From: Savagea sp.
GTDB lineage: Bacteria; Bacillota; Bacilli; Bacillales_A; Planococcaceae
NCBI GenBank assembly: GCA_030146155.1
Contig: JASLCF010000144.1
Location: 1 to 5,474 of the forward strand
Direction of reading: 5' to 3'
DNA length: 5,474 nt
Below the pieces are notes generated by a model that had not been told where the DNA came from, ran no database searches, and worked only from the letters and a program-made list of their open reading frames with translations. Positions 1 to 4,639 of this stretch are shown here, piece after piece. Both the position numbers and the translations under genes were made by a program. The stretch's first letter is position 1. Each line of letters begins with the position of its first letter.

Positions 1-43
1 GTCCAATTCTTCCAAAACCGTTAATCGCTACTTTTAATGTCAT
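1..43 (-). CDS. gapA: Glyceraldehyde-3-phosphate dehydrogenase, N-terminal fragment (runs off window)
   Basis: Only the first 14 codons are inside the window. They read MTLKVAINGFGRIG, the N-terminal start of the Rossmann fold, with the NAD-binding GFGRIG glycine motif of phosphorylating GAPDH. The enzyme converts glyceraldehyde-3-phosphate, phosphate and NAD to 1,3-bisphosphoglycerate in cytoplasmic glycolysis. Two ATGs lie in tandem (46-44 and 43-41). The ribosome site GGGAGG (57-52) is 8 bases from the second and 5 from the first, and the family normally begins close to the KVAINGFGRIG motif, so I prefer 43. The gene directly follows cggR, the usual order in Bacillales, which supports a glycolytic gapA rather than a gluconeogenic gapB. 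Oddly, the upstream cggR frame enters this gene in frame without a stop. Confidence 0.93.
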   Translation of the reverse strand, partial: MTLKVAINGFGRIG

Positions 44-46
44 CAT

Positions 47-1099
47 AAATTCCTCCCTATCCTTAAATTCACTATATGTTAATTGATTGAGTATCCATTC
101 CGCAGCACCTTCATCTGTGACTAAAACAGTTTGTGAGGGTGCAGTTTTTAAATAAGCAAACAGTGCTTGACCTTTCGATTGACCACCTGCGACAGCAAGG
201 ACTGCCTTCGCTTGATGCACTTGGTTTAAATCAATTCCAATGGTGCGAATTCTTTCAATAACTTGACCCGCTTCATTAAAATAATATCCAAAAGCTTCTG
301 CCACTGCGTGCTGCTCGTGTAAACGACGTATCGTCTCTTTACTGCTCTTTCGTTTTTCAGCCATTTGAAGGGCTTGACCGACGCCGTGAATCACGATGTC
401 GACTTGTTCATAAAGTGCAATCATTTCAAGTGAAGTGGCCTCTGCTTTTAACACCTCGTGGGCTTCTTCACTCAATTCATCAGGGTAATAAAACAATTTG
501 TATGGACTGTGACAAGCTTCTGCAAATTGTGCAGCAATGGTATTGGCTTGATGTTGAAACTGATCACCCACACCACCTCTTGCTGCGATAAAATAAAAGT
601 GCTGATGCAGCGGGTGAGGAGATAGTTGTTCAGGAATAGCAGCGATGGTTGTCCCACCTGTTACAGCCACTTTTTGTTGATCCGCATTGGCCAAACTTTC
701 TAAATAAGTTGCTGCACGTTCTGCTAATTCTTGCTTCACTTCTGATTGTTCATCACTATTTCCTTCAACTACCCACACTTCTTGAATCCCAAACTGCTGT
801 TGAAGTCTTTTCGACAAAAGGGAACGTCCAATAAATTCATTCATTGTGGGTTCTAATTGTCTGAGAATGTCTTCTCCATGAGGAGTGACTGTCATGCCCT
901 CTTTCTCAACATGAATACATTTACTTTCTCTTAAAAAATCTGTAATCGCTCTAATTTCTCTTTCTTGCATCGCACAGAGTTCAGCTAATTTGCGACGTCC
1001 AACTGGACCTGTTCTGTGAATCTTACTGAGGACGACAAAGCGTCTTTCAAGTAATTCTTTCATTTCTGGGACAAGTGCCCATTGTGCAAATGGTTCCAT
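47..1099 (-). CDS. cggR: Central glycolytic genes regulator CggR (SorC/DeoR-type repressor), no in-frame stop before gapA
   Basis: CggR represses the gapA operon and is released by fructose-1,6-bisphosphate (known for the B. subtilis protein). The frame from ATG 1099 gives 351 codons up to the gapA start. Residues about 15-85 are a winged-helix DNA-binding region, including RFVVLSKIHRTGPVGRRKLAE. Residues about 88-340 are the sugar-phosphate sensing domain, with VTGGTT (147-151 region), AARGG (172-176), HGVG (238-241), EAFGYYFN (268-275), VAGGQSK (303-309) and VLVTDEGAA (325-333). The family ends about eight residues after DEGAA, at about 340. Here no stop occurs, and the frame continues through TYSEFKDREEF into gapA. 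A ribosome site AAAGGTG lies 8 bases before the ATG. It sits behind its own operator, so autorepression is expected. Family identity is very secure; the true 3' end is uncertain (fusion or one-base indel). Confidence 0.92.
52..57 (-). promoter_or_regulatory. gapA ribosome binding site inside the open cggR frame
   Basis: GGGAGG on the minus strand is a near-perfect Shine-Dalgarno sequence, 8 bases before the preferred gapA ATG at 43. It decides the gapA start and shows that gapA can be translated independently, even though the cggR reading frame is still open across it. Confidence 0.85.
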
Positions 1100-1121
1100 T
1101 TCGCCATCACCTTTCTTCATA

Positions 1122-1159
1122 GGACATTTCTAGACCACCGAACATTTTTAGTCCCACCG
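1122..1159 (-). promoter_or_regulatory. CggR operator: tandem 19-base direct repeats
   Basis: On the minus strand two adjacent 19-base units read CGGTGGGACTAAAAATGTT (1159-1141) and CGGTGGTCTAGAAATGTCC (1140-1122). They resemble the B. subtilis CggR operator, two direct repeats of the form CGGGAC-N6-TGTC: unit 1 shows GGGAC-N6-TGTT and unit 2 shows GGTC-N6-TGTC. The site lies between the predicted promoter and cggR, as in B. subtilis, where bound CggR blocks elongating polymerase. The repeat period is 18-19 bases here, against 20 in the B. subtilis operator as I recall it. Confidence 0.78.
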
Positions 1160-1187
1160 GTGATAAAAAAAGAGTTGTTCTACTTAT

Positions 1188-1216
1188 AGTATATAAAAAA
1201 ACGTTCGCAAAAGCAA
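1188..1216 (-). promoter_or_regulatory. Sigma A-type promoter for cggR-gapA
   Basis: On the minus strand, -35 TTGCTT (1216-1211) and -10 TATACT (1193-1188) are separated by exactly 17 bases. Transcription should start near 1181, about 20 bases before the CggR operator and 80 before the cggR ATG. The -35 box lies inside the terminator hairpin of the upstream transcript. Confidence 0.65.
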
Positions 1217-1221
1217 ACGTT
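1195..1221 (-). terminator. Rho-independent terminator after the lemA-TPM-glutaredoxin operon
   Basis: On the minus strand the arm AACGTTTGC (1221-1213), a TTTT loop and the arm GCGAACGTT (1208-1200) form a 9-pair stem with one G-U wobble. A T-tract (1201-1195) follows. It lies 37 bases after the glutaredoxin stop codon, so it closes that operon and separates it from cggR. Confidence 0.85.
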
Positions 1222-1257
1222 TCTACTAGTTCATCTGAAAATATTAGCCCCTTTAGA

Positions 1258-1500
1258 CTATTCCTCTTCCAGTGCTAAGCGTACATCTACATAATCAATG
1301 ACGCCATGCAACGCTTGTTCTCCATCTATAAAAAGAACAGGAACTTCTAGCAAATAACGCTGATGAAGTTCCTCGTCTTCTTGTATCGATTGAATGCGAA
1401 GCTTTGAGGGAACGTCTTCCATCGCTAATCGAATGGATTGTTTGGCTTGTTCACACAAACCACAATTTTCATTGACTAACAAAAGTAATTCTTTTACCAT
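1258..1500 (-). CDS. Glutaredoxin-like thiol protein (DUF836-type thioredoxin fold)
   Basis: This small 80-residue cytoplasmic protein has a thioredoxin fold. The N-terminal strand is followed by the redox motif CGLC (Cys13 and Cys16), and the EVPVLFIDG segment carries the cis-proline (Pro54) expected next to the active site. Length and motifs fit the glutaredoxin-like DUF836 family, which probably performs thiol-disulfide exchange; no specific partner is known. Its ATG overlaps the last 7 bases of the upstream TPM gene (ATGGTAA), and its ribosome site GGAGGTG lies within that gene, so translation is probably coupled. A glutaredoxin-family gene directly upstream of cggR is, from memory, a recurring arrangement in Bacillus. 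A strong terminator follows, so it is the last gene of the lemA operon. Confidence 0.85.
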   Translation of the reverse strand: MVKELLLLVNENCGLCEQAKQSIRLAMEDVPSKLRIQSIQEDEELHQRYLLEVPVLFIDGEQALHGVIDYVDVRLALEEE

Positions 1501-2291
1501 GACCGACCTGCACCTCCACCACCAGATGAACCACCGCCACCAAAGCCACCAAATCCGCCTGAGCTTCCGCCGCTTCGACCTCCAAAACCGCCACTACTTC
1601 CACCAAAGGAAGTCGTTCGATACATTCCGCCTCTTCGACGTCCACCGCGGCTTGGCGGTCCTGAACTTCCGCCACTAAAGGCAATGATTAAAATGACAAT
1701 AATGATAATGATGACGACGGGGACAGGTAAATCCCCATCATCTGAAGAGTAATTTCCATCATTTAATGTAGAGACCAGCATTTGCTCGCCGTCTAACCCA
1801 TATTCAATCATCACTTCATTGTAAATCGCTTTATAGAATTCGACAATTGCTTCAGTGGGCTGTTCATTTTCCAAATAGGGCATCGCAATTTCATCAATCA
1901 TTCGCCCTACTTTTCCATCAGGTAATGCCCCTTCTAATTCATAACCTACATGGAGCCGGAAATAACGTTTACCTGATGCATCCGGCTTCATCGTGACAAC
2001 TAATAATAAACCGTTATTATTCTTGCCCAATTTCATTTGTTGAAATTGTTGTTGACTAAATTCTTCAATCGGAAGATCAATCGTATCTTGAATCAGGACA
2101 GCAAACTCTGCTCCTGTTTTTTCCTGAAGAGCCCATGCATAATTTGTAATTTCATTCTGAACCTCTTGACTCATGACTCCGCTGCGATCCGTTACTGCAG
2201 ATACACGGTGATCCACTGCCGCAACAGGTTGAACTGTGAATAGAAATAACCAGGCGCTGAGAAGAAGAAAAATTCCTCTTCTGCTTGTCAT
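1494..2291 (-). CDS. Secreted/membrane-anchored TPM-domain protein with glycine-rich tail (YgcG-like)
   Basis: The 265 residues contain, in order: a signal peptide (basic MTSRRG, then a hydrophobic core, likely cleaved after PVAA near residue 25); a TPM domain (about 28-165) with the typical DRSGVMS start, an NNNGLLLVV strand and GYELEGALPDGKVGRMID; an acidic linker; a membrane helix of mostly isoleucine and valine (about 189-205); and a tail of mainly Gly and Ser with an Arg cluster, ending GAGRSW. TPM proteins of this layout are widespread, often beside lemA, and their biochemical role is poorly defined; some TPM domains are acid phosphatases or assist in photosystem or envelope maintenance. 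The TPM domain should face outside. It starts 3 bases after the lemA stop, with GGAG inside lemA as ribosome site, and overlaps the glutaredoxin gene by 7 bases. Confidence 0.88.
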   Translation of the reverse strand: MTSRRGIFLLLSAWLFLFTVQPVAAVDHRVSAVTDRSGVMSQEVQNEITNYAWALQEKTGAEFAVLIQDTIDLPIEEFSQQQFQQMKLGKNNNGLLLVVTMKPDASGKRYFRLHVGYELEGALPDGKVGRMIDEIAMPYLENEQPTEAIVEFYKAIYNEVMIEYGLDGEQMLVSTLNDGNYSSDDGDLPVPVVIIIIIVILIIAFSGGSSGPPSRGGRRRGGMYRTTSFGGSSGGFGGRSGGSSGGFGGFGGGGSSGGGGAGRSW

Positions 2292-2294
2292 TTC

Positions 2295-2873
2295 TTATTC
2301 GTCTCCATCATCAAAGTTCACTGAAGGGGCTTTATTTGAACCTTCATCTGCTTTGAAATATGATTTTTCACTAAAGCCTAAGATTTTTGCAGCTACTAAA
2401 GTTGGAAATCTTTTCACAGCGCCATTATATTCTCTTACAGCTGTATTGTAATTACTACGTTCTACACTGATACGGTTTTCTGTACCTGCTAATTCATCCA
2501 TCAATTGGGTAAATTGTTTGTCACTTTTTAAGTCTGGGTAATTCTCTACCACAACAAGTAAGCGAGAAAGTGCACCACTTAACTCATCGTTGGCAGCTAA
2601 TTTTTCTTCTGTCGTACCTGCACCTGCCATTTTTGAGCGGGCATTTGAAATGTCAGCCATTACTTTCTCTTCATGACTCGCAAATCCTTTTACCGTTTGA
2701 ACGAGGTTAGGAATTAAATCCGCACGTCTTTGTAACTTATTATCAATTTCTGATTCATGTTGGTCTACATTTTGCTCAAGACCGACAAGTTTGTTATAAG
2801 GCGCAATTAAAAATAAACCAATTGCTCCTAAAACTACAACGACTCCAATCATCCAGCCTGTCATTTTTTTCAT
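2295..2873 (-). CDS. lemA: LemA family membrane protein
   Basis: The 192-residue protein is close to the usual LemA length. One N-terminal membrane helix (about residues 7-26) is followed by the conserved segment YNKLVGLEQNVDQ, then a long helical, coiled-coil-like region. Signature pieces are RRADLIPNLVQTVKGFASHE, a short stretch ending SRLLVVVENYPDLKS, and the conserved LAGTENRISVERSNYN and AVREYN motifs. The C-terminus is acidic. LemA proteins are single-pass with a largely extracytoplasmic helical domain; their molecular function is not settled. The start at 2873 has an AAGGG ribosome site 6-7 bases upstream. It is the first gene of a lemA-TPM-glutaredoxin cassette preceded by a sigma W-type promoter, which suggests induction by envelope stress. 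Confidence 0.93.
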   Translation of the reverse strand: MKKMTGWMIGVVVVLGAIGLFLIAPYNKLVGLEQNVDQHESEIDNKLQRRADLIPNLVQTVKGFASHEEKVMADISNARSKMAGAGTTEEKLAANDELSGALSRLLVVVENYPDLKSDKQFTQLMDELAGTENRISVERSNYNTAVREYNGAVKRFPTLVAAKILGFSEKSYFKADEGSNKAPSVNFDDGDE

Positions 2874-2907
2874 AAGTAACCCTTCTTTCTTGTTCTCTTT
2901 CCTTGTA

Positions 2908-2933
2908 TACGTATCACTTTTCTAAAAGTTTCA
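2908..2933 (-). promoter_or_regulatory. Sigma W-type (ECF) promoter for lemA operon
   Basis: On the minus strand, TGAAAC (2933-2928), a spacer of exactly 16 bases, and CGTA (2911-2908) match the core consensus recorded for Bacillus sigma W at every position. The -35 box begins 3 bases after the HdeD stop codon, and the lemA ATG lies about 35 bases past the -10. Related ECF factors with overlapping specificity could use it instead. Confidence 0.72.
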
Positions 2934-2936
2934 AAC

Positions 2937-3491
2937 CTAATCCATATAAGAAGTGCTTACTTTGGATAGGCGTCTTGCAAATAAGAAGACAAAGAACATA
3001 CTTAACCCCTGTAAGATGAAGAAAATACCGATTGTCATACTCACCGTAATGGCTACAGGAAGTTTAGAGAAAAAGGACAGTAAGGCAAAGATGAACACAA
3101 TTACGCTTAACATCAATAAGTAAATCCAGCCTTTTGTGTTTCGAATCGAGAAAGCAGTAATCATCTGTAACACGGCAGAGATTAATAACCAAACCGCAAA
3201 CAGGATGATGAATGTCGTTTCAGCTGTGCTTGGCGAAACTAATGCAAACCCACCAATTCCTAAAGAAAGTAAGCCATTGAGTAAAAATAAAAAGGAAATA
3301 TTCCATACTTTTCGTTCACGAATAAAGGAGACAATCTCAACAATCCCATGAAACATAAGTAAAACACCAATGGTTAATGTCACTGCTCGTAAGGATAATG
3401 CTGGGTTTACCATAACCCACATTCCAAATGCACCCATCGCAATACTAATGAGTAAAATTAATAATAAATAAAATTTTCGCAAGGTATTCAC
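2937..3491 (-). CDS. HdeD/DUF308-family six-helix membrane protein
   Basis: This hydrophobic protein of 184 residues has six predicted membrane helices in three helix pairs, beginning about residues 7-29, 35-57, 65-84, 91-115, 120-141 and 147-172. Short basic turns (RERK, ARRLSK) place the charged loops inside. The MVNPALSLRAVTLTIGVLLM pattern, repeated as LVSPSTAETTFIILFAVWLL, is characteristic of the HdeD/DUF308 repeat. E. coli HdeD is linked to acid resistance, but the function in Firmicutes is not established. The first possible start is GTG at 3491. A TTG at 3482 has a better-placed ribosome site (GGAGTG, about 6 bases upstream), so the protein may begin three residues later, at the KFYLLL helix. 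It stands between the M55 terminator and the lemA promoter; no terminator separates it from lemA, so readthrough is likely. Confidence 0.85.
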   Translation of the reverse strand: MNTLRKFYLLLILLISIAMGAFGMWVMVNPALSLRAVTLTIGVLLMFHGIVEIVSFIRERKVWNISFLFLLNGLLSLGIGGFALVSPSTAETTFIILFAVWLLISAVLQMITAFSIRNTKGWIYLLMLSVIVFIFALLSFFSKLPVAITVSMTIGIFFILQGLSMFFVFLFARRLSKVSTSYMD

Positions 3492-3518
3492 TCCACTCTT
3501 CTCATTTGTTAGTTATCC

Positions 3519-3544
3519 ATACCCATTTTACTAATCAATGAATC
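3519..3544 (-). promoter_or_regulatory. Possible sigma B-type promoter for the HdeD-like gene
   Basis: On the minus strand GGGTAT (3524-3519) matches the sigma B -10 element, and GATTCA (3544-3539) sits 14 bases upstream where GTTTAA would be expected (4 of 6 matches). The placement, about 20 bases before the gene's ribosome site region, is right, but the -35 is weak. I saw no convincing sigma A or sigma W promoter here. Confidence 0.25.
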
Positions 3545-3550
3545 ATCTGA

Positions 3551-3691
3551 CAAACAAATGGATACGATTGGAAGCCCGGAAAATCGTTGGTGAAGAAGAA
3601 TCATCAATCACTGGAGATTGCTGTAGGACTCAGCACCAAGACAATGAATTGGATTATTAAGTGGGCCTGTCTATTGGAGGTATCCCAATAA
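3551..3691 (+). pseudogene. Possible decayed transposase helix-turn-helix fragment
   Basis: A plus-strand frame of 46 codons without a start codon, preceded by TGA at 3548 and ended by TAA at 3689, contains SLEIAVGLSTKTMNWIIKW. This resembles the recognition helix-turn-helix of IS3-type OrfA transposases, which carry patterns such as LALEIGLSSKT followed by a tryptophan-containing helix. The segment runs against every other gene in the window, has no ribosome site, and stops early. It could be the worn remains of an insertion sequence in the gap between two operons. The resemblance is from memory and short, so chance is a real alternative. Confidence 0.27.
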
Positions 3692-3754
3692 ACCGTTGCT
3701 TTACGTTCCAAATGGACTCCATTCTTTACCAACGTTATTTAGCCTAGAATCATA

Positions 3755-3792
3755 AAAAAGTGTAGGAACGATGACTCGTCTCTACACTTTTT
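3755..3792 (-). terminator. Rho-independent terminator after the M55 peptidase gene (bidirectional in form)
   Basis: The perfect 11-base inverted repeat AAAAAGTGTAG / CTACACTTTTT (3755-3765 and 3782-3792) encloses a 16-base loop with a smaller ACGA/TCGT pairing inside. On the minus strand the hairpin starts directly after the TAA of the M55 gene (3796-3794) and is followed by a T-run, so it ends that operon. The A/T flanks would also allow termination in the plus direction, though no plus-strand gene needs it. Confidence 0.88.
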
Positions 3793-3793
3793 A

Positions 3794-4627
3794 TTAGCCA
3801 TAAATCGCATCATAACCAGTTGAACCCATGATTAAGCAGGCAAAAATTCCTTCCCATGCTTCCAAAATCGTTGCCCCTTTATACGCGATAGTTCGCGCAT
3901 TTTTGCGGTATGAGCCAGGGACGAAGCTGGCACGATAACATTCTTGTGTTGATGTCCATTCAATTTCTAGTTCGACTTCTCCTTCAACTACATAGGGTTG
4001 GAAGTCTGCTGCACGTTCGACTGCTCGTTTCGCATGTTGTGTAATTAACGCATGTGAAGTAGGTAGGGAAAGACATCGTGCACAGAAGCGGTTGATTGCT
4101 TTTTTTACAACTGCTGCTTCGACATCACCTAAACTTGCTTTGGCATCTTGTGCTAAATAATCATCACCAGACACCATGCCTACTGGAATACCAAAATGCC
4201 CTGCAATGGCTGCATTTAATTCAAGTTCGCCCACAGGTTCACCATTCATACGCATCTCATACATTTCAGGGCCCATCATCGTTTCATTGGCTAAACCGTC
4301 TGAATGACCCACCTTCGCATGTAAGCCGACCATGAAAACTAAATCATTGCCTTCTACTTGTTCGACCATCGATAACTTCTTCGCACCCCCGCGGATAATT
4401 TCAGCACGTGGATCTAAATCTTTATAGATCAGATTTAACATTGACCAATGGGCATCATTGACAACTACTTCTGTCGCTCCTCCTTGGAAAGCTCCTTCAA
4501 TAGCTGCATTGACATCCATCGTCATTAATTCACGAAATTCTTCGAAACGACTTCCAGATTCATGCATTTCATCTGAACTCACTACACCAGAAATCCCTTC
4601 CCCGTCTGCGATAATATAGACTTTCAT
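3794..4627 (-). CDS. M55-family D-aminopeptidase-like zinc metallopeptidase (DppA-like)
   Basis: The 277 residues match the length of B. subtilis DppA (274), a decameric D-aminopeptidase releasing D-Ala from short peptides. Expected zinc ligands are present: Asp8 and Glu10 in IIADGEGISG, His60 in VVNDAH, His103 in GLHAK and Glu134 in PVGELELNAA. Other family landmarks are MVSGDDYLAQDA and the VKKAINRFCARCLS region. Where DppA has its proposed catalytic histidine (His115, in a SHSM-type motif), this protein reads LANETM, with Asn114/Glu115 instead; His108 in the preceding GHSDG is the nearest histidine. It may be a subfamily with altered chemistry. The start is well supported: AAGGAG lies 8 bases upstream and overlaps the stop of the preceding serine hydrolase, so the two are co-transcribed. 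A strong terminator follows at once. The cytoplasmic product probably handles imported D-amino-acid or murein peptides (inference). Confidence 0.88.
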   Translation of the reverse strand: MKVYIIADGEGISGVVSSDEMHESGSRFEEFRELMTMDVNAAIEGAFQGGATEVVVNDAHWSMLNLIYKDLDPRAEIIRGGAKKLSMVEQVEGNDLVFMVGLHAKVGHSDGLANETMMGPEMYEMRMNGEPVGELELNAAIAGHFGIPVGMVSGDDYLAQDAKASLGDVEAAVVKKAINRFCARCLSLPTSHALITQHAKRAVERAADFQPYVVEGEVELEIEWTSTQECYRASFVPGSYRKNARTIAYKGATILEAWEGIFACLIMGSTGYDAIYG

Positions 4628-4639
4628 TGCCCCAACTCC

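Noticed and set aside
472..834. Short frames on both strands inside cggR
   Set aside because: They lie within the continuous, homology-supported cggR frame and have no ribosome sites or recognisable features.
1394..1678. A 94-codon plus-strand frame rich in His, Gln and Arg opposite the TPM gene tail and glutaredoxin start
   Set aside because: It is the reverse complement of the glycine-rich coding region (GGN codons read backwards), lacks protein family features, and overlaps two well-supported genes.
1469..1684. A 71-codon minus-strand frame rich in Val, Glu and Ala, out of frame with the TPM gene
   Set aside because: It is a frame-shifted reading of the Gly/Ser repeat region; the low-complexity DNA keeps other frames open without meaning.
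3136..3351. A 71-codon plus-strand frame opposite the HdeD-like gene
   Set aside because: It is antisense to a clear six-helix membrane protein and has no supporting ribosome site or similarity.
3503..3560. Inverted repeat CATTTGTT/AACAAATG as an operator or insertion-sequence end
   Set aside because: Eight bases with a 42-base gap in AT-rich DNA is close to chance expectation; no flanking direct repeats were seen, so it is not listed as its own feature.
3558..3593. Small plus-strand ATG frame beginning MDTIGSPENRW
   Set aside because: Only 11 codons, with no ribosome site; treated as chance.
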